A stretch of DNA of 64,000 nt. It comes from CAYLQA01 sp964385695. GTDB lineage: Bacteria; Desulfobacterota; Desulfobulbia; Desulfobulbales; Desulfurivibrionaceae. The stretch is from contig CAYLQA010000008.1 of NCBI GenBank assembly GCA_964385695.1, positions 1 through 64,000 on the forward strand, given 5' to 3'. Made by a program: the position numbers and the translations under genes. The notes beneath the pieces were generated by a model, which did not search any database, was not told where the DNA came from, and saw only the letters and a list, made by a program, of their open reading frames with translations. Below, piece by piece: positions 26,358 through 34,570 of the stretch (positions are counted from its first letter, which is position 1; every line of letters starts with the position of its first letter).

Positions 26358-27215
26358 TTACTCTTTGTTTTCCTCAAAAAGGTTATCGTTATCTATCAAC
26401 CTGGTCTTGCCGATTTTGACGGCCAAGGCAAGGACACTTCCTGCCTGGAGCTTTGTCACAGGCGCAAGGGAATCCTTATCCACCACGCTGATATAATCTA
26501 TTTCACTCTCTTTTTCCCGGCAAATCAAGTCGCCCAGCTCGTCAACCAGTGCCTCGGCATCATCCATCCCCTGCCGGACACGCTTGCGGGCAAGCTGAAT
26601 GGCCGCTGACAGACAGAGTGCTTGTTTGCGCTGTGATGGGCTCAAATACTTATTGCGCGAACTCATGGCCAGCCCGTCTGCCTCGCGCACGATGGGCTGG
26701 CCGACAATTTCCAGGTCCCAATTCAAATCACGGACCATCTTCCTGATCACAGCAAGCTGCTGAAAATCCTTTTTGCCAAACACTGCCACCTGGGGCTTTA
26801 CAATATTAAAAAGCTTGGCCACCACTGTGGTTACCCCGTCAAAATGACCGGGGCGCTTGGCACCACAAAGGCCGGAAGTCAGACCGGCAACAGTAACCCG
26901 TGTTTTGGCGCCATCAGGGTACATAGCTTCAACATCCGGGGCAAAAAGCACGTCCACCCCAACGGACTGAGCCAGCTCACAATCACGCGCAAAATCACGC
27001 GGGTAGGAATCAAGATCTTCGTTGGGGCCGAATTGGATAGGGTTAACAAAAAGGCTCACCACCACCCGGTCGGCACGCTCTTGGGCTTTTTTCATCAAGG
27101 CAAGGTGGCCCTCATGGAAAAAGCCCATGGTGGGCACCAAGACGATCTTCTTACCCGCACCTGCCTGCTCATTGGCCCAGGCGGTCATCTTAGCCGGTTT
27201 TGTAATTATCTCCAT
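26358..27215 (-). CDS. panC: Pantothenate synthetase
   Basis: A 285-residue ATP-dependent ligase joining pantoate and beta-alanine. The HIGH-type motif lies in PTMGFFHEGHLAL, and the KMSKS-like region in MSSRNKYLSPSQR. It ends 4 bp before the panD start, so the two enzymes that make and use beta-alanine are coupled. Length is normal. Confidence 0.95.
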   Translation of the reverse strand: MEIITKPAKMTAWANEQAGAGKKIVLVPTMGFFHEGHLALMKKAQERADRVVVSLFVNPIQFGPNEDLDSYPRDFARDCELAQSVGVDVLFAPDVEAMYPDGAKTRVTVAGLTSGLCGAKRPGHFDGVTTVVAKLFNIVKPQVAVFGKKDFQQLAVIRKMVRDLNWDLEIVGQPIVREADGLAMSSRNKYLSPSQRKQALCLSAAIQLARKRVRQGMDDAEALVDELGDLICREKESEIDYISVVDKDSLAPVTKLQAGSVLALAVKIGKTRLIDNDNLFEENKE

Positions 27216-27232
27216 AACCGGATTACAATCCT

Positions 27233-27907
27233 CTACAGGTGTGCAAGCTTGCTCCGTACCACCTCTTTTACCTGGGGCGATTCGTTTTCAAGCGCGAGAA
27301 CCTTATTATACATTCCTTTTGCCTGCTCAAGAGCACCCTGCTTTTCATACAAACGCGCCTGCCCCATATACGCTTCACCAGCAAAACCTTTCATCTCAGC
27401 AAGGCGGGCATAGGCAGCCAGGGCCTCATTGCCACTGCCCTTAGTCTCATATGCCTGGGCAAGGTTGAGCTGCAACAAAGGCTGCAAGGGGCTATCCGAA
27501 GAAAGATCGCCCTGTGCCCCCAGATAGATGTTTATGGCCTCATCAAAATTACCGGAGCCATAGGCAAGGTGCCCCTGCTCGATTTTGCCCCACACGGCAG
27601 AGCCGGTGCTTGAATAATCGCCAACGACCTGCTGCAGCAAAGCGTTTTTTTCTATTTCGTCGCTGCTTTGCATGGCCTGGGCAAGGAGGGTTGCGGCCTG
27701 ATCGTTTTGCTTTGCCGTGTAACTATCAATATAGGACCAGGTCAGGATTCCCACGACCAGGCAAACCAGCCCGAGCTGGATCATTCGCATATTTTCCCGA
27801 ATGAACTTTATAGCCTTGGGCGGCAGGTTCAGTTCCTCAAGAAGGCCATGTTTTTTCAGGGTGGTATGAAAAATTTCTTTTTGATCAAACGCGCTTTGCT
27901 CGGACAT
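27233..27907 (-). CDS. Membrane-anchored tetratricopeptide protein (YfgM-like)
   Basis: A protein of about 224 residues with a cytoplasmic N-terminus, one transmembrane helix (about 42-62, LGLVCLVVGILTWSYI) and a periplasmic TPR-like region of repeated helix pairs to the end. This matches the YfgM/TPR_21 layout, proteins that accompany envelope chaperones. The start at 27907 (MSEQSAF) is favoured by agagg upstream. It lies 17 bp before panC on the minus strand, but no functional link is evident. Confidence 0.75.
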   Translation of the reverse strand: MSEQSAFDQKEIFHTTLKKHGLLEELNLPPKAIKFIRENMRMIQLGLVCLVVGILTWSYIDSYTAKQNDQAATLLAQAMQSSDEIEKNALLQQVVGDYSSTGSAVWGKIEQGHLAYGSGNFDEAINIYLGAQGDLSSDSPLQPLLQLNLAQAYETKGSGNEALAAYARLAEMKGFAGEAYMGQARLYEKQGALEQAKGMYNKVLALENESPQVKEVVRSKLAHL

Positions 27908-28077
27908 TGAAGCCTCTACTTTGTATTTGCTCAGAAAAAAGTGTTGATTTTTGCGACAATATACCTGCAAGTACGAAAAAAATCATCCGTCATTTTTCCT
28001 TTGATTCTTTGCAAGATTCTCTGACATAGACACAAAACACTTTTCAACCGTTAAAGCCCTATGCTAACTTTGCAGAC

Positions 28078-29439
28078 ATGAGCCAAGGCCTTCAGCAAAA
28101 AGTCCTCTCCGTCACCGAGATCACCCAGTCCATTCGCGGTATTCTGGAGACCCAGTTTCCCTTTACCGCCGTCATGGGCGAGGTTTCAAACCTCAGGCGC
28201 CCCTACTCCGGTCATCTGTACTTTACATTAAAGGATTCCGGAGCCCAACTCAAAGCGGTCCTGTTCAAACCGCAACAACGCTATCTTAAGTCCATGCCCG
28301 AAGACGGGATGGAGGTTATCTGCCGGGGCCGCATTTCTGTTTACGAACAACGCGGGGATTACCAACTCATTGTCGATTATCTTGAACCAAAAGGAATCGG
28401 TTCCTTACAGATCGCCTTTGAGCAACTCAAACAACAACTTGAAGAAGAAGGTTTATTTGGCCAGGAAAAGAAGCAACCGTTGCCGCTTCTTCCCCAAAAC
28501 ATTGTCCTGATCACCTCGCCACAGGGCGCTGCGGTGCATGACTTTGTTACTGTTGCGCAAAAGCGTTTTCCCGATATTTCCCTTGAAATCTACCCGGTGC
28601 GCGTACAAGGAGATGGGGCCGGGGCTGAAATCGCCCAGGCCTTAAAGGATGTTAATCTCGCCCAGAGGCACGATATTATTGTTCTCTGCCGTGGGGGAGG
28701 CTCCCTTGAGGATCTCTGGGCATTCAATGAAGAAAAGGTTGCCCGGGCCATCTCGGATTCAACAATCCCTGTTGTCTCGGCTGTCGGACATGAAGTGGAT
28801 TTTACCATTGCTGATTTTGTAGCTGATCATCGTTCCCCGACACCCAGTGCTGCGGCAGAGGAAATCATTCCGGATAAAGCCCAACTCACAAATATGATCT
28901 CGGGGCTAAACAACCGACTCGCAACCACTATTCTTTATTCGATTCAGGATTATCGTGACCAGGTGAAAGTACACCGGAAAATCTTAGGTGACCCCACGTC
29001 CATACTGGACCATTTCCGCTTAACCACCGACCACCTGCTGATCCAATTACAGCATGCGCTGAAAAACAAGGTACATAGTCAACGTTACAACCTTAATGAT
29101 CTCACCAACAGACTCTTACGCCAAAGCCCGAAGCAGAGACTTGAGCGCAATCATGAACATCTCAATGAACAGACACGCCACATGGCTTGGTCTATGCAAA
29201 GAATCCTTGAACGCAAAAAGGCGGCTTTGGAAAAAAGGGCCAGCCTCCTTGATGCGGTGAGCCCCTTGGCTGTCTTGGGAAGAGGATACTCCATAACAAA
29301 GTCAGCCGACACCCAGCAGGTTATCCGCGCGGCCGACCAGGTTAAGGTGGGTGAACGATTACACGTAACCCTGCATCAGGGGCAATTAGATTGTGAAGTT
29401 ACCAAGAGATCGCTGCCCAAACGAAAGTCCAAAGATTAA
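28078..29439 (+). CDS. xseA: Exodeoxyribonuclease VII large subunit
   Basis: A 453-residue nuclease subunit. It has an N-terminal OB fold (about 10-105, SVTEITQSIRGILETQFPF...), a catalytic domain with ITSPQGAAVHDF and RGGGSLEDLWAFNEE, and a long coiled-coil region (about 260-400) followed by GRGYSIT. The enzyme degrades single-stranded DNA. The small subunit xseB is not in the window. The gene lies divergent from the TPR gene; no strong ribosome binding site precedes the ATG. Confidence 0.95.
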   Translation: MSQGLQQKVLSVTEITQSIRGILETQFPFTAVMGEVSNLRRPYSGHLYFTLKDSGAQLKAVLFKPQQRYLKSMPEDGMEVICRGRISVYEQRGDYQLIVDYLEPKGIGSLQIAFEQLKQQLEEEGLFGQEKKQPLPLLPQNIVLITSPQGAAVHDFVTVAQKRFPDISLEIYPVRVQGDGAGAEIAQALKDVNLAQRHDIIVLCRGGGSLEDLWAFNEEKVARAISDSTIPVVSAVGHEVDFTIADFVADHRSPTPSAAAEEIIPDKAQLTNMISGLNNRLATTILYSIQDYRDQVKVHRKILGDPTSILDHFRLTTDHLLIQLQHALKNKVHSQRYNLNDLTNRLLRQSPKQRLERNHEHLNEQTRHMAWSMQRILERKKAALEKRASLLDAVSPLAVLGRGYSITKSADTQQVIRAADQVKVGERLHVTLHQGQLDCEVTKRSLPKRKSKD

Positions 29440-29457
29440 CCAACAATACCGAACAAT

Positions 29458-29492
29458 AAAAAAGGGGACAAACCTGAAGGCTTGTCCCCTTT
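29458..29492 (-). terminator. Intrinsic terminator after tRNA-Pro (also facing xseA)
   Basis: An 11-bp perfect stem (aaaggggacaa, 29461-29471, with ttgtcccuuu at 29482-29492) has a 10-base loop. Read on the minus strand it ends in a T-run directly downstream of tRNA-Pro; on the plus strand it can serve xseA. Confidence 0.85.
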
Positions 29493-29503
29493 GTCATTTC
29501 TAA

Positions 29504-29580
29504 TGGTCGGGACGAGAGGATTTGAACCTCCGACCCCATGCTCCCGAAGCATGTGCTCTACCAGGCTGAGCCACGTCCCG
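29504..29580 (-). tRNA. tRNA-Pro (anticodon CGG)
   Basis: A complete cloverleaf on the minus strand. The acceptor stem CGGGACG (29580-29574) pairs with CGTCCCG (29514-29508), the discriminator is A, and CCA is encoded (29506-29504). The anticodon loop TTCGGGA, on a CATGC/GCATG stem, gives anticodon CGG. The T arm contains GGTTCAAATCC. Confidence 0.96.
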
Positions 29581-29654
29581 ACATTATAAAGAGCTCTGTA
29601 AAAAGTCTCTAAAATTGTGGCACCATTTGTACCCAGAGTTACTCTTGCCGTCAA

Positions 29655-29694
29655 CAAAAAAGAAGGCGAATATTCCAACTAGGGAATATCCGCC
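29655..29694 (-). terminator. Intrinsic terminator after the HU gene
   Basis: A 12-bp stem with one mismatch (29665-29676 with 29683-29694) has a 6-base loop, followed on the minus strand by a T-rich run (29661-29655). It sits 30 bp beyond the HU stop codon. Confidence 0.85.
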
Positions 29695-29723
29695 TGCGAT
29701 TGTTGCGCGAGACTATGTAAAAA

Positions 29724-29996
29724 TTATTTTACAGCGTCAGCCAATTTGCTACCGGGCTTGAAGCGAGCAACTTTGCGAGCTTTGATGGTGATGGGCTTAC
29801 CTGTCTGAGGATTACGTCCCTGACGAGCAGCTCTTTTGGTTACTGAGAATGTACCGAAACCTACCAGGGTAACCTTGTCGCCTTTCTTGAGAGCCTTTGT
29901 TACTGCATCGAGGGCACCACCAAGGGCTTTTTCTGCCGCAGCTTTACTGATGTCAGCTGCACTTGCCATCTTCTCGACTAACTCACTTTTATTCAT
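29724..29996 (-). CDS. hup: HU-type histone-like DNA-binding protein
   Basis: A 90-residue HU/IHF-family nucleoid protein. It has the helical dimerisation part (MNKSELVEKMASAADIS...), the GDKVTLVGFGTFSV strand and the DNA-binding arm with the family signature RQGRNPQTGKPITI. The sequence favours a HU homodimer over IHF. The ribosome binding site aggaggaagga is strong. A tandem promoter-like region lies about 100 bp upstream and a terminator follows. Confidence 0.96.
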   Translation of the reverse strand: MNKSELVEKMASAADISKAAAEKALGGALDAVTKALKKGDKVTLVGFGTFSVTKRAARQGRNPQTGKPITIKARKVARFKPGSKLADAVK

Positions 29997-30064
29997 TCCT
30001 TCCTCCTCATGAATTTAATGTGATTTTCTACCTTCAACAAAGCCGTAAATATGTTGCTATTGCC

Positions 30065-30121
30065 GATTTAATCCCAGCTGAGGTGATTGTCAAACAAAAA
30101 GAAGAGCCTGTCAAACAAAAA
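30065..30121 (-). promoter_or_regulatory. Tandem TTGACA promoter region of the HU gene
   Basis: A 13-bp direct repeat (tgtcaaacaaaaa) occurs at 30088-30100 and 30109-30121, 21 bp apart, or two helical turns. On the minus strand each copy contains a consensus TTGACA. The upstream copy is 17 bp from GACAAT and the downstream copy 16-17 bp from a ttaaat/taaatc stretch, so either two overlapping promoters or a promoter with a repeated upstream element is possible. Confidence 0.45.
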
Positions 30122-30190
30122 ATACGCCTCATCTTAAAAAAAAAATAGGTGCAAAATTTCTTGCAAACCCTTGCTATATAAGGATTCTCT

Positions 30191-30982
30191 TTACTTGCCA
30201 CTTTCACTCCGGCCTCTTAAGCAGAGCGAAACCCTATCAACTCCCTGCCCCTCAAAAAAACCGCAAACCATTGATCTTTCGTTATTTTTAGCAAAACGAT
30301 CGATATCATCCTCCTGCAGCTCCACAATAGCACCATCTGATTCCAGCCGAACCCTTACGCCATGGTAATCGAGCTCGTTTAAAAAATTCTCACACCGAGC
30401 AACACGCTCAATTTTTTTCAGGGTGATAGGTAAACCGTGGCTAATTCTGGTGGCCAAACACGAAGCGCTGTATTTATTCCAGGTTGGCAAACCAAGTTTT
30501 TTACTGAGCACACGGACATCATCCTTGCTCAAATATGCATCGGCCAAAGGTTTATTTACACCGAGCTCAGCAAGCGCTGCCAGTCCCGGCCTATGGCTGT
30601 GCAAATCATCAAAGTTGGTGCCGTCAAGCAGGGTATAATCACCTTTTTCGGCAAGGCACTCCAGCATGGACGTATATATGTATTTTTTGCAATGGTAGCA
30701 GCGATCAGGAGGGTTGGTCGCAAACTCGGAAAGATCAAGTACGGGAACAGGCAGCGAAAGAAAAGCACAGCCAAGTGCAGCAGCAAACCTTTCGGCTTCT
30801 GCCTGCTCAGCCACAGGGACGAGCGGGGACTGGGCATGGATGGCCAAAACGTTCTCCCCAAGTTCACCCACCGCAACCTTGAGCAGAAAGGAGCTGTCTA
30901 CGCCCCCGGAAAAGGCAACCGCGACCTTCTTACAATCACGAATGCCTTTTTTTAAATTGTTGAACTTAGTGGAAAGAGAGAT
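30191..30982 (-). CDS. LarE-like ATP-dependent sulfur transferase (non-ATG start)
   Basis: A PP-loop protein of about 263 residues. The adenylylation P-loop SGGVDSS (25-31) is intact and the cysteine in SASCLATRIS matches the sacrificial sulfur-donor cysteine of LarE, which makes the nickel-pincer cofactor of lactate racemase. A CX2C pair (RCYHCKKY) is also present. The frame is open up to a stop at 31001-31003, but there is no ATG, GTG or TTG before the P-loop; the first GTG (30871) would delete it. ATC at 30982, five bases after gagga, or ATA at 30988 would give a family-normal N-terminus. No larA, larB or larC is nearby. The gene follows DUF39 by 23 bp, suggesting a role in sulfur transfer there. 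Confidence 0.75.
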   Translation of the reverse strand: MSLSTKFNNLKKGIRDCKKVAVAFSGGVDSSFLLKVAVGELGENVLAIHAQSPLVPVAEQAEAERFAAALGCAFLSLPVPVLDLSEFATNPPDRCYHCKKYIYTSMLECLAEKGDYTLLDGTNFDDLHSHRPGLAALAELGVNKPLADAYLSKDDVRVLSKKLGLPTWNKYSASCLATRISHGLPITLKKIERVARCENFLNELDYHGVRVRLESDGAIVELQEDDIDRFAKNNERSMVCGFFEGQGVDRVSLCLRGRSESGK

Positions 30983-31005
30983 GGGTATCCTCGGACAGAA
31001 CTAAA

Positions 31006-32175
31006 TTATTCTTGCGGCAGGGTCTGCACCGGTTTTTCAACGAGGAAGTCGCCCTGTTTGATCCAATCTTTGAGGGTCTCGGCAATCTCCCGCGCTCGTA
31101 CCACACTCGAAAGAGGGGCAGTAGGGACCATTTTGCCGTTCACTTCAATCTGGCCGCTTTTGAGCTGTGCGTAACTTACCTCGCCATAATTGCGTGCCAC
31201 ACCATGGGAGTAATCATAAGAATAATCCACAACCTGGGTAAAAATATCCTCATCGGAAACCCCGGTATAAGCGGCCATCTCTTCATTTAAAATCGGAATA
31301 GGTATACCGATTCCCACGGCCAGGGAGCTGCCATAGCCTTGCATACTCACGCCTTTGAGCCAGCGAGAAGACATCTTCTTCATGTCTCCCTGCACCATGA
31401 TAGTACCGGCGGGCCGCTTGGTTGTGCCGTTCTCAACCCGTAGGGCTCCGGGATTATGCTGGGTGCCATGCCAGGTGACATAGCCGACGCCGCCCCCCAA
31501 GAAGATCCTGGTACCGAGGCCTATGGTCTTGTAGAGGGGATCATTCATCAACGGGCTCAACTCGCCTGCGCTACAATAGGTGGCATTCTTGCCCTGGGGC
31601 TTTAAGGTTCCCATGTAACAATAAATGGTCCGGTCGGAGAGGTTCACAGCACAGTTATAGTTTTGGTAGCAGTTCCTCGGGTTCACCAAGAGCGCATAGG
31701 GCAACTCCTCAAGAGTCACCTCTTTTTCCACAAACTTATGGGGGTAACAATCTGTTCCGTATGCATTGGCCCTTAAAAGAACCTTTTTCCCAGCGACTAA
31801 ATCTTCAATCACGTGACCACCGCCATAGCGAAACTCACCCGGGAACACCTTGTTGAGCGGATCTTCTTCTGTAGGCTCGGTGGCGCCGATAAAAACATCA
31901 ACAGCAGCCAGGCCGGCATAGGCAGGAATGTTGTTGAGCAGAACCTTGCTCGCCTTAATGGTCGGATTGGTGTGGCCAAAATTGATAAAGGCCCCAGAGG
32001 AACACATGGGGGAGAAAGTCCCGGTGGTCACCACGTCGACCTTGCGGGCAGCCTCTTCCGCACCCTCATTTTTAACGATTCCGATCATCTCCTCGGCCGT
32101 GACAACAACTGCCTCACCGGATTTGATCTTGGCGTTTATCTCCTCGTAAGATTTTTGCACCTTGAATTCACTCAT
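31006..32175 (-). CDS. DUF39 homocysteine biosynthesis protein
   Basis: A protein of about 389 residues of the DUF39/HcyA-type family (archaeal MA1821 relatives), implicated in making homocysteine from aspartate semialdehyde and a reduced sulfur source in anaerobes that lack classical acyl-homoserine sulfhydrylation. Typical segments are TTGTFSPMCSSGAFINFGH, GGGVGYVTWHGTQHNPG and LVNPRNCYQNYNCAVN; the conserved cysteines fit sulfur chemistry. The start at 32175 follows aaggga. It lies between a CBS-ACT protein and a LarE-like sulfur transferase on the same strand. The NIL/ferredoxin partner (MA1822 type) is not in the window. Confidence 0.87.
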   Translation of the reverse strand: MSEFKVQKSYEEINAKIKSGEAVVVTAEEMIGIVKNEGAEEAARKVDVVTTGTFSPMCSSGAFINFGHTNPTIKASKVLLNNIPAYAGLAAVDVFIGATEPTEEDPLNKVFPGEFRYGGGHVIEDLVAGKKVLLRANAYGTDCYPHKFVEKEVTLEELPYALLVNPRNCYQNYNCAVNLSDRTIYCYMGTLKPQGKNATYCSAGELSPLMNDPLYKTIGLGTRIFLGGGVGYVTWHGTQHNPGALRVENGTTKRPAGTIMVQGDMKKMSSRWLKGVSMQGYGSSLAVGIGIPIPILNEEMAAYTGVSDEDIFTQVVDYSYDYSHGVARNYGEVSYAQLKSGQIEVNGKMVPTAPLSSVVRAREIAETLKDWIKQGDFLVEKPVQTLPQE

Positions 32176-32239
32176 TATCTGTCCCTTCACTGGGGCTTAC
32201 AAAATCGGCTCTGTAAAGCACCATCAATAATTCTTCTTT

Positions 32240-32839
32240 CTAATCAACTACCGCGACCACCTTGTGCCCGGCTTCTTGCAGGGCGGCAACAACGCCTTCC
32301 ATATCACCTTTTTCCACGCGGAAACAATACAATTTTTTCCGTGAGGAATGGTTTTCCGTGGCAACGGAGATTATCTCGCAATCATGTTCTTTAATAATTC
32401 TGGTCACATCCTCAACACCACTTCCCTTGGCAACAAGCACGTCAAGCCGGGAAGAGGCCTTTAACAGGCCCATCATATCGATAAAGGCGGAGAGCAGGTC
32501 AACAGCAGTGACAATTCCGACCAGCTTCTTTTTATCCAGTACCGGCAATCCACCGATTTTATAATCGTGGATCAATCGGGCGGCATTTTCTATGCTGGCA
32601 TTCACATTGATGGTAATAGGGTTGAGTACCATCACTTCATGGACATATATATCTTTTTCCTTAGATGGAAATGAATACTGCCGCAGATCACTCTCGGTGA
32701 TAAAGCCGATCATCTGGCCAGCTTCAACCACAGGAAGATGCCGGATGGAATGCTTTTTCATGAGCATACCCGCCTCTTGCAGCAGGATATCCTTACCGGT
32801 AGTCACCAATTTCTTTTGCATTATGCTTTTTACACGCAT
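32240..32839 (-). CDS. Tandem CBS-domain protein with C-terminal ACT-like domain
   Basis: A protein of about 199 residues. Two CBS motifs (about 5-55 and 72-125: MQKKLVTTGKDILLQEAG, VLNPITINVNASIENAARL) form a Bateman module likely to bind adenine nucleotides or SAM. The C-terminal part (about 135-199) has the beta-alpha-beta pattern of an ACT domain. The layout resembles AcuB-type regulators. It is the first gene of the run with DUF39 and the LarE-like protein, so it may sense a metabolite of homocysteine or methionine synthesis; that is inference. Confidence 0.82.
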   Translation of the reverse strand: MRVKSIMQKKLVTTGKDILLQEAGMLMKKHSIRHLPVVEAGQMIGFITESDLRQYSFPSKEKDIYVHEVMVLNPITINVNASIENAARLIHDYKIGGLPVLDKKKLVGIVTAVDLLSAFIDMMGLLKASSRLDVLVAKGSGVEDVTRIIKEHDCEIISVATENHSSRKKLYCFRVEKGDMEGVVAALQEAGHKVVAVVD

Positions 32840-33289
32840 GACCAACCCTAGCCTGAAAAGCGTTATAAGAAGTCCATTACATAATCACTTAGGCACGCAA
32901 AAAACTTAGACCGCCGCCCCCTAAATTCACATCAATATTCCAACATACTCTATAGTTATAGAGAATAAAACAGCTAAAATTATTGATATTCACAGGGACA
33001 AACCAACCCGCTTTCACAAAAAATCCGTAACGGAAAATTGCAGTAAAATCTTTTCTGGTTCACGACTTTTCACTCTGAACCACGCACAATCAACACAGCC
33101 TTTTAATGCATATTTTTCTTTCTTTATTAACTGAGTATGCTATAGATTTTCTGTACTTTAAGTCGCTTCGCCGTGTGATCAGGTAAGGGAGCTGGCGAGA
33201 CTCCGAGCCACACCGCTAAACGCTGGTTACAATATCAAGCACCAGGCAAAATCATACATCAAACAAACCCGCTTCATACAAAAAACACT
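32840..33289. other. Divergent intergenic region and pheA leader
   Basis: 450 bp between the CBS-ACT gene and pheA. The left part is AT-rich without recognised elements. The right part holds a 27-codon frame (33106-33186, M-H-I-F-L... with a FLYF cluster) and then a structured stretch: GTGTG (33173-33177) can pair with CACAC (33209-33213), enclosing GGAG (33188-33191)/CTCC (33201-33204). No T-run follows, so a classical attenuator is not shown. Confidence 0.35.
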
Positions 33290-34393
33290 ATGGAAAACCT
33301 CGACCTTACAGACGACATGACACTTGGCGATGTTCGCAAGGTGATCGACAGCATTGACAACCAATTTTTATCGCTTTTGAAAAAACGCATCCTCTGCGCA
33401 AAAAAAATCGGCGAACTCAAGGTCCAGGAAAACAGGGGCAAATGGGACCCTCTGCGGGAGCGGGAGATTAAAGAGCGGCTCCTGGAAGATAACCACGGAG
33501 ATTTCCCGGAAGCTCCCCTGCTGAGCATCTTCCACGAAATCATTACCACCTGCCGCCTTTCCCAGAAAAAAATTGATGTTGCCTATTTAGGGCCGGAATC
33601 AACATTCACCCATTTGGCAGGGGTAAAATACTTTGGCCATGCCGCTGAATACCGGCCCATGGAGACCATTGAGGATACATTTATTGAAGTGGAGCGGGGC
33701 CGCACCGAGTACGGCATTGTCCCGGTGGAAAACTCCATCGAGGGCGCGGTTACCTCTACTCTGGATTCCTTTATCAAGTACAACGTCAAGATCTGTGGCG
33801 AGGTGAATCTTCCCATCACCCACAATCTGGTCAATCAGTCCGGCGACCTCAACGATATCGAACTCGTTGTCTCCCATACCCAGGCCCTTGCCCAGTGTCG
33901 ACAGTGGCTGAAAAACAATCTGCCCGATGTTCCGATCCAAGATGTATTCTCCACCGGCCTGGCAGCAAAAATGGCGGCCGAAGACCCAAAGGTTGCCGCC
34001 GTTGCCAGCTCCCTGGCCATTAAGACCTACCAGTTGCAGACCGTCATGAAGAGCATTGAGGATTATCGCGGCAACATCACCCGTTTCCACCTGATTGGCA
34101 AAGAGTCACCGATACGAAGCGGGCAGGATAAGACATCGCTGCTGGTCAGCCTTCTTGACAGGCCGGGTGCATTAAGCGAGGCCCTGACTATTCTGGCAGA
34201 TCGTTCCATCAACCTGACCCGAATCGAATCGCGCCCTGTCAAGGACGAGCCTGGGCGCTATCTCTTTTTCATAGATATGCTTGGTCATATGGAAGATGGG
34301 ATTGTCCAGGAAGGATGCGACAAACTCAAGGAGATCTGCTCGTACTTCGAGTGGTTGGGCTCCTACCCGCAGGTACAGAGCATCGAGGACTAA
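33290..34393 (+). CDS. pheA: Bifunctional chorismate mutase/prephenate dehydratase
   Basis: A 367-residue P-protein that converts chorismate via prephenate to phenylpyruvate. Chorismate mutase is at about 8-92 (VRKVIDSIDNQFLSLLKKR), prephenate dehydratase at about 96-275 (YLGPESTFTHLA, GIVPVENSIEGAV, and the catalytic TRFHLIG) and a C-terminal ACT domain at about 285-360 (LDRPGALSEAL, ESRP) for phenylalanine feedback. Length and order are standard. A structured leader with a Phe/Tyr-containing short frame precedes it, and its stop codon lies in a long palindrome shared with moaA. Confidence 0.96.
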   Translation: MENLDLTDDMTLGDVRKVIDSIDNQFLSLLKKRILCAKKIGELKVQENRGKWDPLREREIKERLLEDNHGDFPEAPLLSIFHEIITTCRLSQKKIDVAYLGPESTFTHLAGVKYFGHAAEYRPMETIEDTFIEVERGRTEYGIVPVENSIEGAVTSTLDSFIKYNVKICGEVNLPITHNLVNQSGDLNDIELVVSHTQALAQCRQWLKNNLPDVPIQDVFSTGLAAKMAAEDPKVAAVASSLAIKTYQLQTVMKSIEDYRGNITRFHLIGKESPIRSGQDKTSLLVSLLDRPGALSEALTILADRSINLTRIESRPVKDEPGRYLFFIDMLGHMEDGIVQEGCDKLKEICSYFEWLGSYPQVQSIED

Positions 34394-34570
34394 CCTGCAT
34401 TTCCCTCAAGCAATCAGCTGCGAAACAGGCAAGCATTGCGCCTACTGCGTTACGCTTGAAAAACATCCTCAACATACGATCAGTATGCCTGCGGGTGTTT
34501 TTCGGCACGTGCCTCGTATCCACAACCCTTTCCAGCTTCTTGCAACGATCTTTGAGAAAAATGCAGGTTA
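34391..34570. repeat. About 180-bp imperfect palindrome between pheA and moaA
   Basis: The outer arms TAACCTGCATTT (34391-34402) and AAATGCAGGTTA (34559-34570) are exact reverse complements and contain the two convergent stop codons. Further inward CTCAA/TTGAG pair, then an 11-bp stem with one G-U (34458-34468 with 34493-34503), and at the centre CATAC (34473-34477) pairs with GTATG (34483-34487). The whole intergenic region is one large hairpin when transcribed from either side and probably terminates both genes. Its central design resembles the smaller palindrome at 48142-48221. Confidence 0.8.

Noticed and set aside
30191..30871. A LarE-like gene starting at GTG 30871
   Set aside because: This start would remove the SGGVDSS P-loop, which is encoded in frame just upstream, so it cannot be the real N-terminus.
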